This document shows, in pieces, positions 12,311-23,428 of a stretch of 64,000 nucleotides of DNA (the stretch's first letter is position 1; every line of letters begins with the position of its first letter). Source of the DNA: Isoperla grammatica (taxonomy: Eukaryota; Arthropoda; Insecta; Plecoptera; Perlodidae); the NCBI GenBank assembly GCA_945910005.1, contig OX246744.1:7026619-7090618 (forward strand), in the 5' to 3' direction. The translations under genes and the position numbers were made by a program. The notes beneath the pieces are model-generated. The model was not told the DNA's origin and ran no database searches. It saw only the letters and a program-made list of their open reading frames with translations.

Positions 12311-12990
12311 GATGGTGTCTGAGATGTTTGGTGCTCATTTTGCAAAGCTGTATAAGATCTTTGGTGCTGTATCGCGTTTCGTTCTAAGATCTTTGATGCA
12401 TATTCATTTCTCTCACAAATGTTTGGTGCGTGTATTTATTACGCTTCAAGATGTGTTAAATTCATTTGTTACCTCTAAGATGTTTGGTGCTTATTTTATA
12501 CGCTCAAAGGTCTTTGGTGTTGAATAGTTTCGTTTTAAGATCTTTGCCTGCTCATTCATTTCTCTCGCAAATGTTTGGTGTCCTCATTTATTAAGATATG
12601 TCAAACTCATTCGTTACCTCTAAGATGTTTGGTGCTTATTTGCTACGCTCTAAGGTATTTGGTGTTCAACAGTTTCGTTCTAAGATCTTCGATGCATATT
12701 CATTTCTCCAGCAAATGTTTGGTGTCATCATTTATTAAGATATGTCAAACTCATTCGTTACCTCTAAGATGATTGGTGCTTATTTGTTACGCTCTAAAGT
12801 CTTTCGTGTTCAACAGTTTTGTTCTAAGATCTTTGCTGTTCATTCATTACAGCAATGAATGAGCAAATGTTTGGTGAGCTCAATAATTACGCTCTAAGAT
12901 GTTTGGTGCTCATTTGCTATGCTCTAAGTTCTTTGGTGTTGAATGGTTTCGTTCTAAGATCTTTGCTGCTCATTAATTTCTCTTTCCAAT
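12311..12990. repeat. Imperfect tandem repeat with AAGATSTTTGGTGCT core
   Basis: Blocks such as TTTCGTTCTAAGATCTTTG, ATTCATTTCTCTCGCAAATG and TTTGGTGCTTATTT recur at irregular spacing (about 20-30 bp subunits in larger blocks). Frames across it repeat for this reason and are not genes. Confidence 0.8.
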
Positions 12991-13201
12991 TAAACTTGGA
13001 ACCGAAACTTCCATTCTCGTTCTCATTACTCTTATCACCATTTTTGTTATCATATAACTATCGGAATCATTGTTGGAATCATCACTAATATTATCATAAT
13101 CATCATTAACCTCATTATTATACTTCTGTGATCAACACAATCATCATTGTTTTCATTATCATTGCTGTTATCACCAGTTTTATCATCATAAGAGTCACTA
13201 T

Positions 13202-13617
13202 ACCGATAAATAAATAAATTCACATTTAGAGTCAACCCACTCAGTAACGAAACTGTTTTGCAGTGGGGGAGTTTAATTTAAAGCCACTAAACCAACCCTG
13301 TAGGCTTCGAACACCATCGGCGAGTGAGCGATAACCAATCAAAGATCGATATTTCAAATACGAAACATATGAATCAGTGATTGGACAGTGCAAACACCTG
13401 CGGCCAAAATATGTCAGAATCAACAAGGCCGATTCAGAACAACTTTGAATTTATTGAGTGCTTCGTTGCTAGGACGACTCCAAAGTCATTCCTAAGACAA
13501 GAAATAATGGAACTGAACCCTTATTAGAAGTTAAAAAAACTTCTTCCTGAACTGGGATTTGAACCCGGGACCTTCTGCATTGGAAGCAGGGATGCTAACC
13601 ACTGGAATCATTATACT
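13202..13617 (-). mobile_element. SINE S, full copy with tRNA-Gly-like head
   Basis: On the minus strand the head (13617-13541) has GTGGTTAGCATCCCTGC, a TCC anticodon loop (CTGCTTCCAATGCAG) and the B box GGGTTCAAATCCC. It is followed by the S body and ends in TTTATTTATT-type tail sequence. Possible duplications TCACTATAC and TCATTATAC flank it. Body-only copies lie at 18118, 31104, 40283 and 54395. Confidence 0.8.
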
Positions 13618-14025
13618 CATAACATTGTCCTCGTCACTATCCATATTATTATCACATCCATCATTATAGAACGAAGCCACTCGTCAAACCGTCATGGCTC
13701 CATGCAATAACATGAGATGAAAACTCGCGGGAAAAAAAAAACAAAAAAAAAACACACAAGGAAATTGGATTAATAAATTTGGCAGCGAGCTCCAGACCAA
13801 CGAACGAAGCCAGGAATATTCTCGCTGTAATGTATCTACACTGGTTGTATCGCATATACTGTCTGCCAACTCGCGCGGGGCAAAACATCGTGAAACTGAG
13901 AGCTATAAATGGGTAGCGCCAACTTGTGTTGTGTGTATTTGCTTATTTGTTTATGTATATATATGAATACATTCGCATTTTAATGTCTACGAGGCAATGT
14001 ACAGTTGCGGCGAAACATTGTGAAA
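13618..14025. other. No gene seen
   Basis: Overlapping chance frames at 13664-13888 on the minus strand contain a Phe-rich run from the A tract at 13730-13752. No domain. Confidence 0.45.
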
Positions 14026-14294
14026 TAGGGCACTAGCAACACCAAAAGACAACAATGAAACAAATGAATTGAATCGATGGACAAACAACAAGCTGTCAAA
14101 AAATAATTTCTTCTGATTTTGGAAAACAAAACAAAAAACAAACAAATACACATACAAAACTTTCACTTAGTCGTTGTCTATCATTAAAAGTTTTAAATGG
14201 CGAGCAGTTACTATTGCTACACTTGTTTTAATTTTATTATTTTGAAAGCTGATTGTGTGTCCATCAGTTCAATTCATTTGTTTCTAGTGCCCTA
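14026..14294. mobile_element. Family B MITE, copy 2
   Basis: TAGGGCACTAGCAACACC opens it and TAGTGCCCTA closes it. The right arm has lost about 20 bp next to the tip. Confidence 0.8.
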
Positions 14295-14307
14295 TAGAGA
14301 GATTTAT

Positions 14308-14626
14308 TAAGGGCGTATCTCAGATCTCTATTTTGACTCTAGTCGGATAAATATTTAAAAGGCTACTAATAGAGTATATTAGTGTGACGTCACGATTCCC
14401 GTGTCAACCAATGACGAACCGTATTTGTGACTCCAAACAATCATGACAGTTGACAGATAGTTTTGTTTTTGCAAACATTGTAGCGAGGGTTATCCGTTCA
14501 GATATTTCGTTTTCCTTAACACGAAACAGTGAAAAAGAAGTTGATTAAACTGATAAGTCAAGTATTGTAATGATGCAATTACTACTTTAAATAATAACTA
14601 CGTTTCAGGAAAGTTGTTTGGAGTTA
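14308..14626. other. Possible left part of family K element
   Basis: AGGGCGTATCTCAGATCTCT resembles the left end of the element at 25853. I could not find a convincing right end. TGACGTCA occurs at 14385-14392 and again at 14842-14849. Confidence 0.4.
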
Positions 14627-14815
14627 AGGATGGTCCACACAGACTTTTTAAACATAAGATTTAAGGTTTAACGCGTAGTCGTTAAGTTGGATCATAGGAA
14701 ACACGTACTGGCGTTCACACTAGGTTTTAGTTTTAAGACGTTGTTTTCATTGTTGTTTTTAAAACAACGTCTTAAAACCTTATATTTTGTCTTAAAAATC
14801 TGTGTGGACCAGCCT
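14627..14815. mobile_element. Family J PIF-like MITE, copy 1
   Basis: AGGATGGTCCACACAGA and TCTGTGTGGACCAGCCT are inverted ends. TTA flanks both sides (14624-14626, 14816-14818), a 3-bp TWA-type duplication. The centre is GTTTTAAGACGTTG and its complement. Confidence 0.8.
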
Positions 14816-15044
14816 TTAGATAGCTCGTCCGCCATTTAATCTGACGTCATCATCAGTCTATTTGTTTTCAACATGTCAACAACCAATGGTAATCATGGTT
14901 GCATACTTCAAATTCATACAGTTTTCCAAGGTCAAATACGTTCATTACGGAATAAGCTCTTTGGAATAGAAATACAAAATCAGTTATGAAAAGTATAACA
15001 AACTCAAAGTCCTCAAGTTTGTAACATAGCAGTGATACACGAAT

Positions 15045-15730
15045 CAAAGATTCTCCAAAATAAATTTAGTTAAGTCTAGCATTTCAGCTTAGAGAATAAA
15101 AAATAAAGGAATACTTTACATTCCACATCTAGGCCTACACGACATAAATTAAGTTTGATGGAAATGGAAACCAATGCAGTGCATTCTATTATACACATAT
15201 CAAAGATTTTTGAAGATGAATTTTGTTAAGTCTTGCATATGAGATTCTAGAATAAAAAATAAAGGAATACTTTATTTTCCACATCTAGGCCTACACAAGA
15301 TAAAGTAAGTTTGATGGAAATGGAAACGAATGCAGTGCCTTCTATAATACACATATCAAAGATTTTGGAAGATGAATTAAGTTAAGTCTATCATAATATC
15401 AATCTTGAGACTAAAAAAGGAATACTTTAGATTCTATATCTACACGATATGAAGTTAGTTTTAAGCAAACGAATGCAATAGAAATACACATATCAAAGAT
15501 TTTTGAAGATATATTTAGTTAAGTCTACCATATCAATCTTGAGACTGAAAAAAAGAATACTTTAGATTCCATATCTACACGATATGAAGTAAGTTTACTG
15601 CAAACGAATCAAAGATTTTTGAAGATGAATTTAGTTCAGTCTACCACATCAACTTTGAGACCGAGAAAGGAATACTTTAGATTCAATATCTATCCACACG
15701 AAATGAGTAAGTTTTCTGCAAACGAATGCA
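15045..15730 (+). repeat. Five shrinking tandem copies (about 165 to 105 bp)
   Basis: Each copy holds AAAGATTTTTGAAGATGAAT, AGTTAAGTCTACCATATCAA, GGAATACTTTAGATTC and ATATCTACACGATATGAAG. Later copies have lost the TTTGATGGAAATGGAAA part. No frame is kept. Confidence 0.85.
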
Positions 15731-16454
15731 GATCATCAACTAAATGTAACATGCTTAAATGTCAAGTAATACCTCAGGCGGGCAACTTAACCGACTCGTT
15801 AGCAGCGGCTGTAGACATTTGCGCTTACCCTTCGCTTTCAAACTTTGTAAATACACGTTGGCGCGTCGCTTCCTTTTTATCTTATTTGTAGGTAACGCTT
15901 CGTGATTGATGTAAAGCTTGGGGTAATGAATCAAAGTACCGCTGCATGGGACGAGGAGTACTGCGTACATGATAGTTCCATCAACTATTTTGATAAGTTT
16001 TGAAAACTAGAGTTGAGGATATGACATCAGAATGAAGGCGAATTTCGTTCAGTTAATTTTTAGTGTAAATTATTTTTTAAATTATTTAAATTTAATTTTT
16101 AGTTTTATAATTACATTATGTTTCATTATATTCTTAATTATTAATTGTATTTTTTTTTATCTTCGCAGCCGTGCAAAATTCACAATTTTCAGTACGCCTA
16201 AGAAAGCTACACAATTTCGAAAAAGTGATAAACGGTACATAGATAGTATAATGGTTTCGTAAGAGATAAAAACTAGATTTAAACTAAAACATATTTTAAT
16301 ATCCTTAAAGGTTTGTTATTGGTTAGCCCTATAATTCATTCATTGTTACCCGATAACAATAAAAATATTGGATTTTTTTTTAAATCTTGCTCTTTATTTC
16401 TTAGGAAACCACAATCTGGGTATTTATAATTTTTTATATTTTGTTCTCAATACA
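15731..16454. other. No gene seen
   Basis: A 76-codon frame at 16032-16262 is Phe/Ile/Leu-rich because the DNA is AT-rich. I see no start context or partner. Confidence 0.45.
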
Positions 16455-16799
16455 TTAATAAGGGCCGGTCGTACAATCTCCTAATAAGGAAGTTATTTGT
16501 AACAATTAAGCCATTTGGAGGATTTCAAGGGTTTTGATTGGTGGTTGCCATGGAGAAAACAAGCTATTCGACGAATAAGTAGTTATTGGGACATTGTAAT
16601 ACCCACATTACACGGTTCAATACTTTCGTCAAACCTATAGAATTCAAGGACAAAAAACATCAATTAATAGAAGCGATATTGTTGCCGTTTTTAACAAAAC
16701 TGTTTTTGATTCGCTTTTGTTCTTGAATTCAATCAGTTTTACGAAAGTATCGAGTCGTGTAATGTCGGCATAAGACTGAACCTAAAACAAGTTAATTTA
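16455..16799. mobile_element. Family D repeat split by a family C MITE
   Basis: AAGGGCCGGTCGTACAATCT, GGTGGTTGCCATGGAGAAAA and ATAAGTAGTTATTGGGACAT match 957-1070 plus 3103-3165 in reverse. After ATTGTAA comes the C element, then AGACTGAACCTAAA resumes. Confidence 0.8.
16600..16770. mobile_element. Family C MITE, 171 bp
   Basis: Ends TACCCACATTACACGG and CGTGTAATGTCGGCA, flanked by TAA at 16597-16599 and 16771-16773. The empty site at about 970 reads TACAATGTAC on the other strand with a single TAA equivalent. Confidence 0.85.
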
Positions 16800-17298
16800 G
16801 TGCGATTTTTTATAGTAAGACTACTCTTTCGCCAAGGGTGTGTGCAAACCCCCATCCTAAATACGTCCCCGCTCTTTACCGAACGTGTACATAGAAAAAA
16901 ACTAGCCCGTATGTTACTGCGAGGAATCTTGCCACAAGACGCGAACAGTCCAGTCAGTAGATACTAGATAGATATTGACCTAGAAACCCAACGAGCAGCG
17001 AAACTAGTGAGCCAATAAACCACAGCCAATGTGTTTCGGATCTGTACACTGGCCGCATGTGTTCTCAACATGCTTGTGTTCTAAAACTTCTTAGAAGTAT
17101 GTGAAATAAATAGAGCTTCATCTAAAATAAACAGGGCACGGTTTCATAAAGATGCTTGATTAGCTTCTTAAAAATTAAAACTGGATTAACAATATTGAAC
17201 ATATTGTAATTATAACTACCGTTGTAATTTCGGAAATCAATTAATTATTGTTAAGCCCAGCATTTAATTCTTATAAAACTAAATGTTGGTTACTAAAC
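16800..17298. other. No gene; weak inverted repeat
   Basis: The part 17130-17290 (AAAACTGGATTAACAATATT, ACCGTTGTAATTTCGGAA) is distantly related to the palindrome at 40690-40990. Otherwise nothing. Confidence 0.45.
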
Positions 17299-17545
17299 CA
17301 GCCTCATGCACAATGATTTGCCGACGCAAACTTACCGTTCATTAAAAATGGCGGACTTGCTGGTGAAAATAAACTTGCTCAAATTTGGACGAATTTTTAA
17401 CTATATTTGCGAGGCAGTCGATTGAGCCACCAATTAACGGTATGTGTGCGCCGGCAAATCCTTTTGTGCATCCGGTTTGATCAATTTGAGGACGCAAGTC
17501 AAGAGTTGCGTCCGCAAATGGCTTTTTGCATGAGGCAGGCTTAAT
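17299..17545. mobile_element. Foldback element with three related arms
   Basis: CATGCACAATGATTTGCCGA and GCCGGCAAATCCTTTTGTGC are complementary arms. A third arm (CGTCCGCAAATGGCTTTTTG) follows at about 17507. Confidence 0.6.
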
Positions 17546-17915
17546 ATTATCATGGACTTACAACTAACAGGATGTGCAACATGGTTGGAATACGCGTCTG
17601 CGATTCTCATTTCCGGTTTTTGACATTCTCGAATATTTTAGCCCCTATCGCTAAACAATTACACATCAACAGTCACAACAACAATGTGAACAATGTCAAA
17701 ATCCGAAACTTAAAGGCTAAAATGTCTGCCCACCGCCTTTTTCCGTGGCTATTTAATTGGTACATTGATTTGTTAGTTGATTCAGGTCCAGTTACGAAGT
17801 TACTATTATAAGTCTATGATATTATTATGTACTGAAAACCTTTGGGCGGTTTTTAATAGTATACTCGATACCTTTCCTCTTAATAATAATTGCAGATTAT
17901 TTTGTGGTTATGGTA

Positions 17916-18064
17916 CGTTTACAGCTACGCGTTGCGAGCGAAGCGAGGGTGCGAGCTCCAATCAGCGGCCGAGTTTCACGCAAAGAAGTTAATAGTTCCA
18001 CGCAAACTCGGCCACTGATTGGAGCTCGCGCCTTCGCTTCGCTCGCAACGCGTAGCTGTAAACG
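17916..18064. mobile_element. 149-bp near-perfect palindromic MITE
   Basis: CGTTTACAGCTACGCG opens and CGCGTAGCTGTAAACG closes. Internal arms GAGCTCCAATCAGCGGCCGA and TCGGCCACTGATTGGAGCTC pair as well. Confidence 0.85.
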
Positions 18065-18117
18065 CACAATTATGAGTAATATTGCTGTGAACGGATTTTA
18101 CACGATCGAAATAAACT

Positions 18118-18415
18118 GCAAGGTAGTACGAGCCGTCCTAGCAACGAAGCACTCAATAAATTCAAAGTTGATCTGAATCCGCCTTGTTGATTCTGGCATT
18201 TGTCCGCAGGTGTTCGCACTGTCCAATCACTGATTCATATGTTTCGTATTTGAAATATCGATCTTTGATTGGTTATCGCTCACTCGTCGATGGTGTTTGG
18301 AGCCTACAGGGTTGGTTTAGTCACTTTAAATTTAAGTCCCCCACTGCAAATCAGTTTAGTTACTGAGTGGGTAGACTCTAAATGTGAATTTATTTAGTTA
18401 TTTTTATTTTATTTA
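18118..18415 (+). mobile_element. SINE S body, no tRNA head
   Basis: GTCCTAGCAACGAAGCACTC through TAGACTCTAAATGTGAATTT, then a TTTATTT-type tail. The tRNA-like head seen at 13541-13617 is missing. Confidence 0.85.
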
Positions 18416-18609
18416 CGAGTCTACTACAACTACAAACTAAAATAAAACGAATTACCCACGGCGTTACAATCACTGCGTCTCTCTTCCGTCGTACCCAAGC
18501 GGGGTAAAACAGTCTGTTAATCTAATTTTAATTTACTCTGTGTAGAGAATAATTTAGCAGGCGGTGTAAATGTACTCGTCAACATATGAAATAGAAATCC
18601 AGTAGTGAA

Positions 18610-18955
18610 ACTTCTATTCATAGTTCCCACGTGACGTCACAGCGGCCATGATTGCGACACAACTGATGAGGACCAATCCTAGATCATTGGCAAATAATAT
18701 TCAAATTTAATAAATAAGCGTAATTTAGAATTTAAAATGTAAACATAAGTAACACAAAAATAAGAAATAAATTAGCGCAGATACAAATTTTATTTCTTAA
18801 ACAGGCTGAATATTAAAGAACTAAGAATGTATGTGTTCTACCACAACAGCCTTCAATTGTTTCTCCATGGCAACGTCAAAGTTTGATCACAAATGTGGCC
18901 GCCACGCGCAAAGATGTGACGTATGTGCAACCTATGAATAGGGACATTATATTTT
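18610..18955. mobile_element. Family I element with CRE-containing end
   Basis: TATTCATAGTTCCCACGTGA at the left and ATGTGCAACCTATGAATAG at the right are inverted. GTGACGTCACAGCGGCC is answered by GGCCGCCACGCGCAAAGATG. Confidence 0.7.
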
Positions 18956-19049
18956 CGCCATCTTTGAACTTCCGGCCGCCATTGCAACCATACTTTAATA
19001 CACACTGAGATCGTGGATATCTTCTTTTTCTTTAATAACGTTGCTGTAA

Positions 19050-19755
19050 TTTACTATTCAAACTGTATCTAGGGAGCTCTCAATAGGGCACTAGCAACAC
19101 CAACATACAACAATGGAACAAATGAATTGAGCTGATGGACAAACCATCAGCTGTCAAAATAATAAAATTGCAACCATAGAGATAAAAACAAGTGAAGCAA
19201 TAGTAACTGCTCGCCATTTTTAACTTTTAATGATAGACAACGACTTAGTGAAAGTTTTGTATGTGTATTTGTTTGTTTTTTGTTTTATTTTCCAAAATCA
19301 GAAGAAATTATTTTTTGACAGCTTGTTGTTTGTCCATCGATTCAATTCATTTGTTTCATTGTTGTCTTTTGGTGTTGCTAGTGCCCTATAACGTCATTTC
19401 CGGTATCGCACGGTAGCCATACTGAGGTACTCTGTAAACATTTCTTTACGTTCTTCCGACACTGCATTGTTGCAATATTGCAGATGTCCTTTGACTGACA
19501 CATCAACTGTTTTCAAACAAAGGTTCCGTATTATAACTGAAAAAAAACAAAATAAGAACGCGTAAACTCTGTTTGAAGACAATCATTTGCATGTGTTATC
19601 ATTTTCTTGAACTTTTACCTGCACACATCAATCTTTACGGCTTAAAACTGTGATATTTCCTGGATAACCTATGTGTCTTCTATTGACAGAACAAATGTAA
19701 ACAAGCAATGTGTACCTCATAATAGCCGCCACGTGACGTCTATTGAAAGCTACCT
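19050..19755. mobile_element. Family F element, split by a family B MITE
   Basis: AGGGAGCTCTCAA and then, after the MITE, TAACGTCATTTCCGGTATCG onwards match the reverse of 24638-25020. The right end is GCCACGTGACGTCTATTGAA. Confidence 0.8.
19084..19388. mobile_element. Family B MITE, copy 3
   Basis: TAGGGCACTAGCAACACC to TTGCTAGTGCCCTA, a full foldback of about 305 bp. The intact F copy shows the empty TA-containing site (GCAATAACGTCA). Confidence 0.9.
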
Positions 19756-20752
19756 ATACGCTTTAGTTTATGAATTTGATAAGTTGAATGAAGACCACCT
19801 AAAAGGTTAAAACATTTCATAAAAGGAACGAAAATATGAATCCACGTGCCCCGGATTCAACCAACTCTCTTCTACCCACAAACAATAAAGTTAAAACAAA
19901 TTCAGAAAATACCTTCTAACCACACAGTACTGCATTACTTATGTCTGTATATGTGTATGTATGAGAAGAGCGCCACCAGATTCCTCCGCAAGTTCGCATT
20001 TTTCCCGTCGGCCGCGCCACAGTGCAGTAAATAAATCCCGGGACAAGGCCGCACGATATTCATAACACTGTGGTGCGGTTTTCATTTGTGCGCTTAACCT
20101 TATTTATGTCCCGGCCTCGCTCGCTTGACCCCCAAAACATGTGCAGCATTTTCACCTCATTCGCAGCCCACAAACATGCGTGTGGGGGGCACAGCCGACT
20201 AACAAAGATTTCCGAATAGTCTGTTACGAATAAGAGGGCTGTGATGACACAGGTCGGGCAAATAAGTGAAAACGAATGAAGCGCTCAAAGTGGCAAAGTC
20301 GCGCAACAATCTGATGAAGCAGCATCGTTCTTCAATGAAAAATTACCTCGCCATAACATTTAAAAAGCTAGTTTTTATTGTAGTGTATTGTTGTCATTGA
20401 AGATCTCGAAGACCGTGATTAAATCTAAAATCTATTTAAAGGACCCTAGATAATTTTGAAAATTGCATATTCATAATTTTCAGGAACCTTAAAACTATGT
20501 GTATGGCGACCATCTTGATCCTATGTTCATGTTGCAAAGGTGATACAGTTGATCAATGTCACTTCGTAGAAGAAACAAAACATTGATTTGTTTGAGAGTT
20601 TGTGATTTCTTATCTTTAATACATTTCTGTATTTATTATTCGAAACACTGCTTTTATGAAATTGAAAATCATATATGACGTCATAAATGCTACTGTGACG
20701 TCAAGTGAATACATCCAATCTTACAGAGAAGAATATTTTGACTATATAAGGA
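19756..20752. other. No gene; family G copy at about 20340-20475
   Basis: A 62-codon frame at 19846-20034 is unsupported. The G copy carries GTGTATTGTTGTCATTGAAG. TGACGTCA occurs at 20676 and 20696. Confidence 0.5.
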
Positions 20753-21118
20753 GTATTCACGTGACGTCACATCGGCCATATTGGAGGCCACCTATAGTAC
20801 TATTTCAAGTTTCATTTAGCTGTCAATAGAAAACGAATAATATTGTTTACGGGGAAATATGACAAGTTTGAACACGTATATCCCCCGATCAAGTGTACGA
20901 AAATGATTATTGCATGCTTTTGTAAACGATTAACAGAGTAATCGACACAAAAGAGTTTGTTTATGTTGTTTTTAAGTGATAATAGCAAACCAAAGTTAGA
21001 GAACAGTTGAATTTGCATAAAACGCCAGCTGAAACATAGTAACAATGAACTACTAATCACATCACATGCCATTGTGGCCTCCAATGTGGCCACCATGCGC
21101 AATACGTGAATACCCTGT
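20753..21118. mobile_element. Family E element, copy 2 (inverted)
   Basis: GAGTATTCACGTGACGTCAC to CATGCGCAATACGTGAATAC; near-identical to the reverse of 5323-5697. It contains a 124-codon frame with no known domain that is disrupted in the other copy. Confidence 0.82.
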
Positions 21119-21417
21119 ACGCAGAGTATACATTTAATAAACAAGCTTAAATTTCGCCCAAAATAACTCGAACCATGGCTATACATTACATTACAGCAAC
21201 GTTAGTGAAATCCTTATAATAAATTAAAAGAGGGCATTAATTCTGAGCACCTTATATATCAATAGCTTAAGAACACAGTTAAGTGGTCTACTTTACGATC
21301 AAGAATATACCTTACAAATTACCGGTAATAATAATAACAATTAAAACGTACCGTCTTAAGTATATTCGTTTTCAATTCGTGTAGCGTACTTTTATTTTAA
21401 ACTTGATTTATTTATTT

Positions 21418-21705
21418 TATTGTAATAAAGGCAGGTGTCGGGCACAATGCCCTCTTTAGCCTGATGAGTGATGATTGATGAATGATAATGAAGAAGCGAG
21501 GAGGGGAAGCCTGGTACCGGCACGTAGCCTACTCCTGACGAAAAGTACCAAGGAGACCATCGGCTTTACGTCCCATCCGAAAGGACGGTGTAACTTTGAC
21601 CAGTCATATAGGAGGTTCCTCCACTAACCTGGACTGCCGAGCAGTTGACGAGAAGAACGAAGCTGTTACACAAGCTTTCGAACCCTCCAATCCGCTCTAA
21701 CCAAC
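21418..21705 (+). repeat. Dispersed repeat R, copy 3
   Basis: GGTGTCGGGCACAATGCCCT through CACAAGCTTTCGAACCCTCC. It is as long as copy 1, with a 3-bp insertion (GGAGGTTCC). Confidence 0.82.
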
Positions 21706-22361
21706 GGTAACTAGTGTTTCAGAGTATTTCATTGTTATATGGTAATGCAAATACTTTCTCGAATCGTATGTTCTACTATCGCTACACGTAAACCATTTTA
21801 ATTGTAGCAGAAAACATGTTTATTAGTAATGCATATATTCATGGAGTCTTCAAGGATATTTTTCAGGAATTCGGAATAATTATTCAATCGAAAGAATGAA
21901 CAGAGGCCACAACTGTTTTCTGTGTCAATAGTTGGAGTTACAAACTATGCAGCGTTTTATGAATATCATTAATACTTCAACACATATATTTACAAAAGCT
22001 GATTTTCAGAATTGATCTAGAAAGCTGTTATTCGCTCTAACATCTAAGGGTCCAAGGCGAATTTTTTTACTGTAGTGCATTGCTGTCATTGAAGATCTAG
22101 AGGATCGTGATTAGCTCTATTTAGGCCTAGATCAATTCTGAAAAAGGTCTACTGATCAGATATTTAGACCAAAAATGACAAAATCCAGTCTAGAAGACAC
22201 AGAATGAAGAGCAAATACCTTAATAGTAACGTTTAAGACAAGAAACTGTGATAAACGATAGTGAAAAGTATGTGGTGATATGAAAACAGCGCAGTCACGC
22301 GAAGAAGCTCTAGTTAAAAAAGTCAAAAATGGAAGTGCTCCTTTTTTAGATCATTTTGTAA
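21706..22361. other. No gene; family G copy at about 22005-22155
   Basis: ATTGATCTAGAAAGCTGTTA and TTGCTGTCATTGAAGATCTA mark the G repeat. Flanks are plain AT-rich sequence. Confidence 0.5.
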
Positions 22362-22849
22362 TGCTGACATTACAAGGCACAATACTTTCGTCAAACTGAT
22401 TGAATAGAAGAATAAAAGCGAATCAAAAACAGTTCAGTAAAAATTTGACACAAAAAATGAAAATTTTGAATTTTGCATTACGAATTTGAAAATGTTTGTC
22501 CTTGTATGAGTTTGACGAAAGTATAGGGCACTAGCAACACCGAAAGACAACAATGGAACAAATGAATTGAACTGATGGACACACAATCAGCTGTCAAAAT
22601 AATAAAATTGCAACCATAGAAATAAAAACAAGTGTAGCAAAAGTAACAGCTCGCCATTTTAAACTTTTAATGATAGACAATGACTAAGTGAAAGTTTTGT
22701 ATGTGTATTTGTTTGTTTTTTGTTTTGTTTTCCAAAATCAGAAGAAATTATTTTTTGACAGCTTGTTGTTTGTCCATCGATTCAATTCATTTGTTTCATT
22801 GTTGTCTTTTGGTGTTGCTAGTGCCCTATTGAACCGTGTAATGTGGGTA
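22362..22849. mobile_element. Family C MITE interrupted by a family B MITE
   Basis: TGCTGACATTACAAGGCACA opens; TTGAACCGTGTAATGTGGGT closes. The C copy at 60050-60200 reads GACGAAAGTATTGAACCG without the insertion. Confidence 0.88.
22524..22828. mobile_element. Family B MITE, copy 4 (nested in C)
   Basis: TAGGGCACTAGCAACACCG to GTTGCTAGTGCCCTA, inserted at a TA. It is very similar to copy 3, so both are probably recent. Confidence 0.92.
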
Positions 22850-23237
22850 TTATAAAAAAAATAGGCCTATAAATATTCCAAAATGTTCAATGGCATGTGT
22901 ATTATCTAGATTGCAAAATGTATTAAAAATCTCATGAAAAATGACTTACAAACTTTTAAAAATCACTTTATCATTTCTTGTGACATTTATAAGCTGGGCT
23001 ACATCAGTTAAAATGAAATCATGAGCAAAGTCAAACCACACTTACGTATCTGCAGGCTGAGACAAAAGATGGCCGACGAAGCCATCAAATCACCGACGCG
23101 TTGACGTCTCCCTCGCGGAGGAGAACCTGTGGACAAACAACAAGGCGGTGGTGGTGACAACAATATAAAAAAAACAGAGTTGACAAAAAAAACAATATAA
23201 AAAAAAACAATATATATATAAAAAAAAGTGTTAGTAA

Positions 23238-23428
23238 AGGCTGGTCCACACACATTTTTAATACATACGATTTAAGGTTTAACGCGTAGTCGTAAAGTTG
23301 GATCATAGGAAACACGTACTGGCGTTCACACAAAGTTTTAGTTTTAAGACGTTGTTTTCATTGTTGTTTTTAAAACACCGTCTTAAAACCTTATGCATTA
23401 TGTCTTAAAAATTTGTGTGGACCAGCCT
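23238..23428. mobile_element. Family J PIF-like MITE, copy 2
   Basis: AGGCTGGTCCACACACA and GTGTGGACCAGCCT. The interior matches 14627-14815 closely. The 3-bp flanks TAA and TTA do not agree on the same strand. Confidence 0.78.

Noticed and set aside
13541..13617. Functional tRNA-Gly gene
   Set aside because: The T stem has a mismatch, the acceptor stem does not pair, and it is joined to a SINE body with a simple tail.
20812..21186. 124-codon frame on the minus strand
   Set aside because: Lies mostly in the family E element; the other copy does not keep it open.
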